Below, in pieces: positions 34,900 through 42,322 of a DNA stretch of 64,000 nt. Positions within the stretch are counted from its first letter, which is position 1, and each line of letters opens with the position of its first letter. Source of the stretch: Eubacterium_U album (GTDB lineage Bacteria > Bacillota > Clostridia > Lachnospirales > Lachnospiraceae); contig NZ_JAODBU010000008.1 of the NCBI RefSeq assembly GCF_025336545.1, positions 62,001 through 126,000 on the forward strand, written 5' to 3'. A program made the translations under genes and the position numbers. The notes beneath the pieces were generated by a model that did no database searches, had not been told where the DNA came from, and saw only the letters and a list, made by a program, of their open reading frames with translations.

Positions 34900-34902
34900 A
34901 TG
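34900..34902. repeat. Target site duplication, left copy
   Basis: ATG directly before the left inverted repeat; the same ATG follows the right inverted repeat at 36695-36697. Three-base duplications are usual for IS3-family elements. Confidence 0.75.
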
Positions 34903-34937
34903 TGATATGATACCTCTAAAGTAGACAGATTAAATAT
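34903..34937 (+). repeat. IS left terminal inverted repeat
   Basis: It begins TGATATGATACCT and contains AAGTAGACAGAT, both shared exactly with the complement of the right end. Confidence 0.93.
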
Positions 34938-34954
34938 AAAAAATCTGTTACTTT
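34918..34954 (+). promoter_or_regulatory. Hairpin at the IS left end, adjacent to the orfA ribosome site
   Basis: AAAGTAGACAGATT pairs with AATCTGTTACTTT (34942-34954) as a 13-bp stem with one bulged G. The GGAGG of orfA (34955-34959) abuts it. It would form only in transcripts entering from outside the element. Confidence 0.55.
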
Positions 34955-34967
34955 GGAGGTATTTTTC

Positions 34968-35225
34968 ATGTCTAGAAAAGAAAGATTTACTCCTCAAGAA
35001 AAAGAGCAAGCTTGTATTGACTATATTGAGGGGAATCGTTCCAAGGTCGAAATATGTAGTGAACTTTATATTTCGACTAGTACTATTCAACATTGGGCAG
35101 CCATATATAACAAATATGGTGTTGCAGGATTTGCAAAAAAACTAAAAATTCTTCTTATTCAAAACAATTTAAGATTGAAATTGTTGAAAAATATATACGT
35201 GGTGAAGCATCATCAATTGAATTAG
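34968..35225 (+). CDS. IS3-family OrfA, N-terminal HTH part (frame-interrupted)
   Basis: 85 aa from the ATG at 34968, with TTTGGAGG upstream. Residues 1-57 form a transposase helix-turn-helix (KERFTPQEKEQACIDYIEGNRSKVEICSELYISTSTIQHWAAIYNKYG). After GVAGFAKK the reading leaves the expected protein: residues beyond are unrelated and end at a stop at 35223. The family-like sequence (KNSSYSKQFKIEIVEKYIRGEASS...) continues in the -1 frame, starting right at the A7 run at 35135-35141. This is either a one-base deletion or a slippage site. Confidence 0.75.
   Translation: MSRKERFTPQEKEQACIDYIEGNRSKVEICSELYISTSTIQHWAAIYNKYGVAGFAKKLKILLIQNNLRLKLLKNIYVVKHHQLN
35135..35141 (+). other. A7 run at the first OrfA frame break
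   Basis: The codons read GCA AAA AAA CTA, so A-AAA-AAA is in register for -1 slippage, after which reading continues as ACT AAA AAT TCT and restores the family-like OrfA sequence. Confidence 0.6.
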
Positions 35226-35326
35226 GCAATCAATACGATATCTCGCCCGGTCTATTAAGAAAATGGATTCGGATGTATAATGCCAATATAGAACTTAAAG
35301 ATTATAATCCCAAACAGGAGGTCTAT

Positions 35327-35644
35327 ATGGCAGAGGCAAGAAGAAAGACAACCAAAGAAGAACGAGAAGAGATTGTTGAGTATTGCTTAAATAATAATCG
35401 TGATTATAAAAATACAGCAGTTAAGTTTGATGTTTCCTATAGTCAGGTATACAACTGGGTAAGAAAATACGATGCTTGTGGTTTAGAAGGGTTGACTGAC
35501 AAAAGAGGACATCATAAATCTGATGATGAGGTCGATGAATTAGAACGTCTTAGAAGAGAAAATCTTCGCTTAAAACGTCAACTAGAAGAAAAGGATATGG
35601 TTGTAGAATTGTTAAAAAAAGTGAAAGAATTCGAAAGGATGTGA
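35327..35644 (+). CDS. IS3-family OrfA, C-terminal HTH/leucine-zipper part
   Basis: 105 aa from the ATG at 35327, which has an AGGAGG site (35316-35321). The open frame extends back to the A7 run at 35135, so it can also be made as the rest of full OrfA. It carries a second helix-turn-helix (KFDVSYSQVYNWVRKYDACGLEGLTDKRG) and a C-terminal coiled coil (VDELERLRRENLRLKRQLEEKDMVVELLKK) for transposase multimerisation. Its last codons overlap the orfB GTG. An A7 run near the end can shift translation into orfB. Confidence 0.8.
   Translation: MAEARRKTTKEEREEIVEYCLNNNRDYKNTAVKFDVSYSQVYNWVRKYDACGLEGLTDKRGHHKSDDEVDELERLRRENLRLKRQLEEKDMVVELLKKVKEFERM
35614..35620 (+). other. Programmed -1 frameshift site joining OrfA to OrfB
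   Basis: The codons TTA AAA AAA GTG contain A-AAA-AAA in register. A -1 slip enters the orfB frame before its start, giving the OrfAB fusion transposase known for IS3-family elements. Confidence 0.75.
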
Positions 35645-36606
35645 GATTAGGGAAAACACGATACGAATCAAAATATATGGCAATAAAGGAATTACACACC
35701 GAGAAAAAATGGAGTATTGAATGGATGTGCAAGCAGCTAGAAATATCCCGTGCTGCCTACTATAAGTGGCTTAAGCACGAAATGCCAGAGGCTGAAATTG
35801 AAAATATCAAACTTGCAGAGTTGATTAAAGAATACGATGAGCGATTCAATCGCATCCTAGGATATCGAAGAATGACATCTTGGATTAATCATTTTAATCA
35901 TACTAATTACAGCAAAAAAAGAATCCATAGAATCATGAAAAAACTTGGGATACATTCGGTAATAAGAAAAAAGAAGGCGAAATATATATATTCAAAACCT
36001 GATGAAACAGCAGAAAATCTTCTTCAACGAGATTTTTATGCTACCGCACCAAATCAAAAATGGGCTACAGATGTAACTGAGTTTAAAGTTCCTGGTGATA
36101 AAAAGAAAATATATTTGAGCGCCATCATAGATTTATATGACAGATATCCAGTAGCATATGTAATTAGTGGACGAAATGATAATCAATTAGTTTTTAAAAC
36201 TTTTGATAAAGCGATTATGGCTAATCCTGATGCCAAGCCTATTTTTCACTCTGATCGTGGCTTTCAATATACAAGCAAAACATTCAAGAAAAAACTTGAA
36301 AAACAGAAAATGACACAATCCATGTCACGTGTAGGACATTGCATAGATAATGGTCCGACGGAAGGATTTTGGGGAATTATCAAATCTGAAATGTATCATA
36401 TGTATGAAATAACTGACGAAAAGTCATTGCGTACGGCAATAAGTGACTATATAGGATTTTATTCCGAAAAAAGACCTCAAGATAGATATAACTGTAAAAC
36501 ACCACTAGAGGTGCGTCAAGAAGGTCTTGCTTCAGACAATCCAACAGAATATCCTATACCTGAAAATAAACGTATAAACAAATACAAAGAGAAATGGTGC
36601 GCATAG
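35641..36606 (+). CDS. IS3-family OrfB, DDE transposase
   Basis: 321 aa in its own frame from a GTG overlapping the orfA stop. HTH_21-like region (WMCKQLEISRAAYYKWLK), then the rve integrase domain with catalytic D in WATDVTEFKV, D in FHSDRGFQYTS and E in GPTEGFWGIIKSEMYH, followed by ISDYIGFYSEKRPQ and NCKTPLEVR. The domain appears complete. It is probably made as an OrfAB fusion by -1 frameshifting. A hairpin (36611-36640) follows the stop. Confidence 0.92.
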   Translation: MRLGKTRYESKYMAIKELHTEKKWSIEWMCKQLEISRAAYYKWLKHEMPEAEIENIKLAELIKEYDERFNRILGYRRMTSWINHFNHTNYSKKRIHRIMKKLGIHSVIRKKKAKYIYSKPDETAENLLQRDFYATAPNQKWATDVTEFKVPGDKKKIYLSAIIDLYDRYPVAYVISGRNDNQLVFKTFDKAIMANPDAKPIFHSDRGFQYTSKTFKKKLEKQKMTQSMSRVGHCIDNGPTEGFWGIIKSEMYHMYEITDEKSLRTAISDYIGFYSEKRPQDRYNCKTPLEVRQEGLASDNPTEYPIPENKRINKYKEKWCA

Positions 36607-36659
36607 GAAAATACCTACACTTCAATCGAAATGTAGGTATAATCTGTACTTATTTTTAG

Positions 36660-36694
36660 ATATTTCATCTGTCTACTTGACAGGTATCATATCA
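36660..36694 (-). repeat. IS right terminal inverted repeat
   Basis: Its complement matches the left end over 35 bases with three mismatches; the outer end is CA-3'. Confidence 0.93.
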
Positions 36695-36698
36695 ATGT

Positions 36699-36711
36699 CT
36701 GTCGGATTTTT
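36699..36711. terminator. Right arm of the split bidirectional terminator
   Basis: CTGTCGGATTTTT begins seven bases after the aroF stop on the minus strand. Its partner arm is now 1.8 kb away at 34880-34892. Confidence 0.85.
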
Positions 36712-36717
36712 ATTTCA

Positions 36718-37746
36718 TCAAGCTTGATCAGCAATTTCGTAAATTAATTCTTTAGATAAGTCCCAACCTAAACATGGATCAGTAATAGATTTACCATATG
36801 TATGTTCAGATAATGGCTGATTTCCGTTTTCAATATAACTTTCAATCATAAGACCTTTAACGAATTTCTTCATGTCGTCAGAATGTTTTCTGTTATGCAT
36901 TACTTCTTTAGCTATTCTAATCTGTTCTAAATAGTTTTTGTTTGAATTAGAATGGTTTGTATCAATAATAACTGCAGGATTTGCAAATCCCTTGTCCATA
37001 TATGAATCATGTAAATTAATTAAATCTTCATAATGATAGTTAGGGATGCACTGACCGTATTGGTTTACGGCACCTCTTAATATAGCGTGTGTTAAATCGT
37101 TTCCGGATGTCTGAACGTCCCATCCTCTATAGATGAAAGAATGACCACATTGTGCAGCTTCAATTGAATTTAACATGATTGAAATATCTCCACTTGTTGG
37201 ATTTTTCATTCCGACAGGAATGTCAATTCCACTTGCAGTTAAACGATGCTGCTGATCTTCAACAGATCTTGCACCAATAGCTACATATGATAAGCAATCT
37301 GAAAAATATCTGTAATTTTCAGGATATAACATTTCATCTGCTAAAGGTAACTTAGTATCTTCCATTAACTTTAAGAATAACTGTCTTATTGTGATTAACC
37401 CTTGAAGCAAATCAGGTTTCTTTTCAGGATCAGGCTGATGTAACATACCTTTATATCCCTTACCTGTTGTACGAGGTTTGTTTGTGTAAACTCTTGGAAT
37501 GATAAGAAGTTTATCTTTAACTTCTTCCTGAATTTTAGCAAGTCTTGAAATGTAGTCTTCAACAGCTTCCTGATTGTCAGCTGAGCAAGGACCGATGATT
37601 AATAAAAATTTGTCAAGTTCGCCTGTGAAAACTTTGCGAATTTCTGCATCGTTTAATTCTTTTTGTTTTGCAACTTCATCTGACACCGGATACATTGTTT
37701 TGATTTCCAATGGAGTCGGAAGTTTTCTGAAAAATTCATAACTCAT
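36718..37746 (-). CDS. aroF: 3-deoxy-7-phosphoheptulonate synthase (DAHP synthase, class I AroF/G type)
   Basis: 342 aa. It condenses phosphoenolpyruvate and erythrose-4-phosphate, the first step of aromatic amino acid synthesis. LLIIGPCSADNQEAV, VYTNKPRTTGKGYKGM, GARSVEDQQHR, GMKNPTSG, and IDTNHSNSNK are the active-site motifs of the class I alpha family. An N-terminal extension is present (effector site in relatives). AAAGGAG precedes the ATG. It is convergent with xerD and has a long leader (37747-37947) with three palindromes. The terminator was broken by the IS. Confidence 0.93.
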   Translation of the reverse strand: MSYEFFRKLPTPLEIKTMYPVSDEVAKQKELNDAEIRKVFTGELDKFLLIIGPCSADNQEAVEDYISRLAKIQEEVKDKLLIIPRVYTNKPRTTGKGYKGMLHQPDPEKKPDLLQGLITIRQLFLKLMEDTKLPLADEMLYPENYRYFSDCLSYVAIGARSVEDQQHRLTASGIDIPVGMKNPTSGDISIMLNSIEAAQCGHSFIYRGWDVQTSGNDLTHAILRGAVNQYGQCIPNYHYEDLINLHDSYMDKGFANPAVIIDTNHSNSNKNYLEQIRIAKEVMHNRKHSDDMKKFVKGLMIESYIENGNQPLSEHTYGKSITDPCLGWDLSKELIYEIADQA

Positions 37747-37800
37747 AATTTTGCTCTCCTTTAGTAAAAGTCGTTATAGGATGTATGGGAATAAAATTAT

Positions 37801-37897
37801 TTCTGATTTAATCAGAATAAAAATGTTGATTAAATATAATCAACTTACTTGTTAGAAAATGCTTTTATTCAATGCATTTTTGATTAAAAATAATCAA
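37801..37897 (-). promoter_or_regulatory. Three palindromes in the aroF leader
   Basis: Palindromes at 37801-37817 (TTCTGATT-T-AATCAGAA), 37825-37844 (GTTGATTA-N4-TAATCAAC) and 37880-37897 (TTGATTA-N4-TAATCAA) share a TGATT/AATCA core; the latter two share the same half site, 54 bases apart. A further stem AAAATGC/GCATTTT lies at 37856-37880. They lie between promoter and start codon, so they may be operators or RNA hairpins. No T-box core was found. Confidence 0.6.
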
Positions 37898-37953
37898 TTA
37901 TAAGATAAAATTCACCATATAAGGTAATTGAAGGTTACCCATCGCTAACGCTC

Positions 37954-37981
37954 ATTATACCATATAAATTTAATTCTTCAA
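37954..37981 (-). promoter_or_regulatory. Sigma-A promoter of aroF
   Basis: On the minus strand: TTGAAG (37976-37981), 16-base spacer, perfect TATAAT (37954-37959). The start site would be near 37947, giving a leader of about 200 nt. The remaining bases to deoB (37982-38120) hold only a weak TATAAT at 38029-38034 on the plus strand, without a -35. Confidence 0.75.
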
Positions 37982-38120
37982 TAAAGAAAAAATATGCTAT
38001 CATATTTTTATTTTAAAAGTAAAAGTAGTATAATAAACATATAAAATGATGTAAAAAGTTAGATTAAGATTAATTTGTCTACACATCTAGAGCGATATTT
38101 TGTTTGTGGAGGTGGTTTAA

Positions 38121-39293
38121 ATGTTAAACAGAGTAATTTGGATTATATTAGATAGTGCAGGTATAGGTGAACTTCCGGATGCTGATAAATTTGGAGATGA
38201 AGGTGCTGACACATTTGGACATATTTATGAATCAAAAGAGGGGTTTGGACTTCCTAATTTAGAAAAACTTGGGATTGGGAATATACAAGGTGTGAATAAA
38301 AATATTAGAAATGTAGTAAATCCTGTTGGAATATATGGTAAAGCTATGGAGAAATCTAAAGGAAAGGATACAACAGTTGGTCATTGGGAAATGACGGGGA
38401 TAATTACGGAGACTCCTTTTAAAGTATATCCAAATGGTTTTAATGAAAAAATAATAAATAAGTTTATAGAATCTTCAAATTTACCGGGTATATTATGTAA
38501 TAAGGTTGGTTCGGGAACGAAAGTAATAGAAGAATATGGAGTCGAACATATTAAGACGAAGAAACCAATTGTATATACCTCAGCTGACAGTGTTTTTCAG
38601 GTGGCATGTCATACATCTGTTTACAGCTTGGATGAATTATATGAAATGTGTGAAAATGCCAGAAAGATTCTTTGTGGAGATGATAGCGTGGCAAGAGTAA
38701 TTGCCAGACCATTTGATGGCAATCCGGGAAACTTTGTAAGAACAAGCGATAGAAGAGATTTTTCAGTTAAACCATCAGACTCTAATTTGCTTAAAATATT
38801 ACAAAACAATGGAATTAGTGTTACGGCAGTTGGAAAAATAAATGATATATTTTGTGGAAGCGGAATAGAAAAGGCAATTCATACAACGGATAATATGGAT
38901 GGCGTAAATAAAACATTAGATGAAATGAAAGAACTAGAAAAGGGGCTTATATTTACAAATTTAGTAGAGTTTGATTCAAAATGGGGACACAGAAGAAATG
39001 TAGAAGGTTATGGACAGGGACTTATTGATTTTGATAGCAGATTGCCTCAAATAATTGATAATTTAAGGAATAATGATTTACTTATAATTAATGCAGACCA
39101 TGGCTGTGACCCTACTTTTAAAGGAACTGATCATACAAGAGAATATATTCCTGTTATTGCATATTCTAAGAATTGTAAAAATGGAGTAGATTTGGGAATA
39201 TTGAATTCATTTTCTGATATTGGAGCTACAATAGCAGAAATATTTGGTGTAAAAATAAGCAATGGTGAAAGTTTTTTAAATAAAATTCTTTAG
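38121..39293 (+). CDS. deoB: Phosphopentomutase
   Basis: 390 aa, alkaline-phosphatase-superfamily enzyme that interconverts (deoxy)ribose-1- and -5-phosphate. Metal and active-site motifs: IWIILDSAGIGELPDADKFGDEGADTFGHI at the N-terminus, KGKDTTVGHWEMTG (phosphorylated Thr region), NLVEFDSKWGHRRN and NADHGCDPTFKGTDHTREYIPVIAY. GGAGGTGG precedes the ATG. It is paired with the nucleoside phosphorylase downstream; xerD-deoB adjacency is conserved but interrupted here by the IS and aroF. Confidence 0.96.
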   Translation: MLNRVIWIILDSAGIGELPDADKFGDEGADTFGHIYESKEGFGLPNLEKLGIGNIQGVNKNIRNVVNPVGIYGKAMEKSKGKDTTVGHWEMTGIITETPFKVYPNGFNEKIINKFIESSNLPGILCNKVGSGTKVIEEYGVEHIKTKKPIVYTSADSVFQVACHTSVYSLDELYEMCENARKILCGDDSVARVIARPFDGNPGNFVRTSDRRDFSVKPSDSNLLKILQNNGISVTAVGKINDIFCGSGIEKAIHTTDNMDGVNKTLDEMKELEKGLIFTNLVEFDSKWGHRRNVEGYGQGLIDFDSRLPQIIDNLRNNDLLIINADHGCDPTFKGTDHTREYIPVIAYSKNCKNGVDLGILNSFSDIGATIAEIFGVKISNGESFLNKIL

Positions 39294-39424
39294 CATTGTT
39301 TTAGTTGAAAAATATAATGATTAGAGTACAAAAATGGATTTTGCTATTTGAGGATGTGTTTGCATTATTCCCATTTTTGATATTATATCATATGATTTTA
39401 GAGGATTGAACAGGAGGGTACTAT

Positions 39425-40186
39425 ATGGGAAAACAATATCATATACAGGTAGATGAAAATGACGTTGGAAGATATGTAATTCTTCCGGGAGACCCGGGCA
39501 GGTGTGAAAAAATAGCATCTCATCTAGATGATGCAAAGTTTATAAGCAGAAATAGAGAATTCGTTACGTATACAGGATATTTAGAAGGGAAAAAAGTTTC
39601 TGTTACTTCAACAGGAATTGGTGGCCCTTCAGCTGCAATAGCAATGGAAGAACTGGTTGCGTGTAAAGCGGATACATTTGTGCGTATAGGAACCTGTGGC
39701 GGAATTAACATGAAAGTAAAATCAGGAGATTGTGTTATTGCAACCGGAGCTATTAGAAATGAAGGGTTAAGTAGAGAATATGCACCAATTGAATTTCCAG
39801 CTGTTCCAGATTTTTCTATTGCAACTGCATTAGTTAATGCTTGCAAAAAAAATAAAATAGTGTATCATTGTGGAGTGGTACAATGTAAAGATTCTTTTTA
39901 TGGACAGCATGCACCTGAGCGAATGCCGGTGTCTTATGAACTGCTAAATAAATGGAAAGCATGGAAACGTTTGGGAGTGCTTGCAAGTGAAATGGAATCA
40001 GCTGCATTGTATACAGTTGCAGCGACTTTAGGCGTTAGATGTGGTTCTGTGTTTAATGTAGTATGGAATCAGGAAAGAAAGAAGGCAGGATTTGTAGAAG
40101 AGGATTGTCTTAATACCGAAAAGGCTATAAAAGTTGCTGTAGATGCTATAAAAATTTTAATAGAGGAAGACAGGGATGTTAGATAA
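39425..40186 (+). CDS. udp: Uridine phosphorylase (NP-I family)
   Basis: 253 aa. YVILPGDPGRCEKIASHLDDAKFISRNREFVTYTG (phosphate-binding region), VTSTGIGGPSAAIAMEEL, RIGTCGGINMKVKSGD, and VLASEMESAALYTVAATLGVR are the NP-I signatures; QCKDSFYGQHAPERMP is typical of uridine phosphorylases. It releases ribose-1-phosphate, which DeoB converts for central metabolism. AGGAGGG precedes the ATG. Purine-nucleoside activity cannot be excluded. A 9-bp inverted repeat (39329-39379) lies in the deoB-udp gap. Confidence 0.85.
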   Translation: MGKQYHIQVDENDVGRYVILPGDPGRCEKIASHLDDAKFISRNREFVTYTGYLEGKKVSVTSTGIGGPSAAIAMEELVACKADTFVRIGTCGGINMKVKSGDCVIATGAIRNEGLSREYAPIEFPAVPDFSIATALVNACKKNKIVYHCGVVQCKDSFYGQHAPERMPVSYELLNKWKAWKRLGVLASEMESAALYTVAATLGVRCGSVFNVVWNQERKKAGFVEEDCLNTEKAIKVAVDAIKILIEEDRDVR

Positions 40187-42272
40187 CATTAAAAAAGCAA
40201 AAGAGGAATTAATTAAAGTAAAACATTTTTTTAAGGAAACTTATAATAAACATATAATTTATATGTATATTACTGTTGCATTACTAGTTAATCTTATTAT
40301 TGAAATGTTGGCAAGAGGTTCTTTCCTAAAAGGAATTTTTTATCTTATTTCAAGCCCATATGTTTTTATATGTAATTCGATAATAATTTTAATGACGTTG
40401 TCAGTTACATTACTGATGAGACGAAGATTTTTTGGTATATCAATTATATCGATTGTTTGGATTATATTTGGTATAGCCAACTGTGTATTGCTATCGTATA
40501 GAGTTACACCATTTACTGCGGTAGACATGATGCTTATTGATAGTGCATTGGATGTAATGAATAAATATTTAAATACTTTTGCATACATACTTATTATAGC
40601 TTTAGCGATTTTAGCAGTTGTAGGATTAGTATTTGTTTGGATTAAAGTACCTAAAGTAAATCATAAAATTAATTATGTTCGTAACATAATAGCAATAGCA
40701 ATTATATGGGTGATAGGTTTTGGCGCAATTAATTTAGGAATTGCTTCATCATTATTGTCAGCTAAATTTGGAAATCTGGCTGACAGTTACAGAGACTATG
40801 GTTTTGTTTACTGCTTTACTAACAGTTTGGTTAATACAGGTGTAGATAAGCCGGCAGACTATTCAGATAAAACAATAAAAAGTTTGACTGCAGATGTAGA
40901 AGAAACGAAGGTAAAGAAAAAGCCTAATATAATATTTTTGCAGTTAGAGTCATTTTTTGATATTAACAATATGACAAATATAACTTTTTCTGAAAATCCG
41001 GTTCCATATTTTGAAAGCCTGATGGAACAGTATCCAAGTGGATATTTAGATGTTCCAATTGTAGGTGCAGGAACTGTAAATACAGAATTTGAAGTTATGA
41101 CAGGAATGAATCTGGATGATTTTGGCCCTGGTGAATATCCTTTTAAAACAATTTTAAAAGAGACAACATGTGAAAGTATAGCATATAACTTAAAGGAATA
41201 TGGTTATGCTACTCATGCAATTCATGATAATACAGCAACTTTTTATAGTAGAAATGTAGTATTTTCAAATTTAGGATACGATACATTTTCAAGTATAGAA
41301 ACAATGAATATTGATGACTTTACTCCTATGGGTTGGGCAAAAGATTATTTCCTTACAGATGAAATAGTTGCAGCACTTGACTCTACAGAAGAACAGGATT
41401 ATATTTATACAATTTCTGTACAGGGACACGGAAGTTATCCTACTGAAGGAGACTATGATTATCCGATTACTGTAAGTGGATTAGATGATCAGGCAAAGAC
41501 AAATCAGTATCAGTATTATGTTTGGCAGATAAATGAAATGGATAAATTTATACAGAAACTTGTGGAAACTCTTTCTAAGAGAGACGAAGATACAATATTA
41601 GTTATGTATGGAGATCATTTGCCAAGTTTAGGTATAACGGAATCAGAACTTGTAAATGGTGATGTATATCAGACACAGTATGTTATCTGGTCTAATTTTA
41701 AGACAAAATACGAAGACGAAGATATAGAAGCATACCAGTTACAGTCAAAAATTCTTGGCGGATTAAATATGACTGCAGGTACAATCAATAATTATACACA
41801 AAAGCACAAGAATGATGATGATTATGCAGATGGTTTACAAAATCTTGAATATGACAGCTTGTATGGGGATCATTTGCTTTATGGTGGTGATAATCCATAT
41901 GTAGCAACAGATATTCAGTTTGGTCTTACAAAGGTGTCTGTTTCATCAATTTCGCCAATGAATGATGGAAGTGGAACAGTTTATATTTATGGAAAGAACT
42001 TCACAAATTATAGTAAAGTTTATATAAATGACGAAAAAGTTTCTACTGTATTTATTGATGATAGCACATTAATGATAAATTATGGCGATTTGAAAGATGG
42101 AGACAGTTTCTCTGTATACCAGCAGAATTCAGATACTCATGTGTTGAAGAAGACAGATCCGATTATTTTTGAATCGGAAAATCTGGCAATGCCACAGGAA
42201 GAAACAACAATTCCTGAGACAACCGTACCTGAAACTAAGAAAAATAGAAAGAATAAAAAAAATAAAGAATAA
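40176..42272 (+). CDS. LTA-synthase-like sulfatase-fold membrane protein with C-terminal TIG-like domain
   Basis: 698 aa. Five N-terminal membrane helices (about 28-193) precede an extracytoplasmic sulfatase domain (about 249-540) with E258 (LQLESF), probable nucleophile T300 (GAGTVNTEFEVMTG), H418 (SVQGHG) and D480-H481 (MYGDHLPSLG). This is the arrangement of glycerol-phosphate transferases that make lipoteichoic acid or related polymers. Residues about 585-666 look like an IPT/TIG Ig-like domain (VSSISPMNDGSGTVYIYGKNFT), absent from classical LtaS, then a TTIPETTVPET linker and a Lys-rich tail. It overlaps udp by 11 bases. Confidence 0.88.
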   Translation: MLDNIKKAKEELIKVKHFFKETYNKHIIYMYITVALLVNLIIEMLARGSFLKGIFYLISSPYVFICNSIIILMTLSVTLLMRRRFFGISIISIVWIIFGIANCVLLSYRVTPFTAVDMMLIDSALDVMNKYLNTFAYILIIALAILAVVGLVFVWIKVPKVNHKINYVRNIIAIAIIWVIGFGAINLGIASSLLSAKFGNLADSYRDYGFVYCFTNSLVNTGVDKPADYSDKTIKSLTADVEETKVKKKPNIIFLQLESFFDINNMTNITFSENPVPYFESLMEQYPSGYLDVPIVGAGTVNTEFEVMTGMNLDDFGPGEYPFKTILKETTCESIAYNLKEYGYATHAIHDNTATFYSRNVVFSNLGYDTFSSIETMNIDDFTPMGWAKDYFLTDEIVAALDSTEEQDYIYTISVQGHGSYPTEGDYDYPITVSGLDDQAKTNQYQYYVWQINEMDKFIQKLVETLSKRDEDTILVMYGDHLPSLGITESELVNGDVYQTQYVIWSNFKTKYEDEDIEAYQLQSKILGGLNMTAGTINNYTQKHKNDDDYADGLQNLEYDSLYGDHLLYGGDNPYVATDIQFGLTKVSVSSISPMNDGSGTVYIYGKNFTNYSKVYINDEKVSTVFIDDSTLMINYGDLKDGDSFSVYQQNSDTHVLKKTDPIIFESENLAMPQEETTIPETTVPETKKNRKNKKNKE

Positions 42273-42280
42273 TTTTAATG

Positions 42281-42322
42281 AAACTCCATTACAATGTTAT
42301 ATAGGTTGTAATGGAGTTTTTT
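42281..42322 (+). terminator. Terminator of the LTA-synthase-like gene; right arm contains the dacF ribosome site
   Basis: Perfect 14-bp stem AAACTCCATTACAA / TTGTAATGGAGTTT (42281-42294 with 42306-42319), then a T run. TGGAG (42312-42316) is also the only Shine-Dalgarno sequence for the ATG at 42323. Confidence 0.9.

Larger units (their letters stand above)
34903..36694 (+). mobile_element. IS3-family insertion sequence (IS150-like organisation)
   Basis: 1,792 bases bounded by 35-bp imperfect inverted repeats (34903-34937 and 36660-36694; three mismatches) that start TG and end CA, with a 3-bp target duplication. It encodes a split OrfA with helix-turn-helix domains and an OrfB with a DDE integrase domain. 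The element is inserted in the loop of a terminator between xerD and the convergent aroF. It is longer than most IS3 elements because OrfA has an extra N-terminal HTH region. Confidence 0.95.

Noticed and set aside
37747..37947. T-box or other known riboswitch in the aroF leader
   Set aside because: The T-box core (AGGGTGG-type) and its terminator/antiterminator are not seen; only simple palindromes are.
39329..39379. Inverted repeat CAAAAATGG/CCATTTTTG as a deoB terminator
   Set aside because: The stem is AT-rich, the loop is 33 bases and no clear U run follows, so it is not listed as a terminator.
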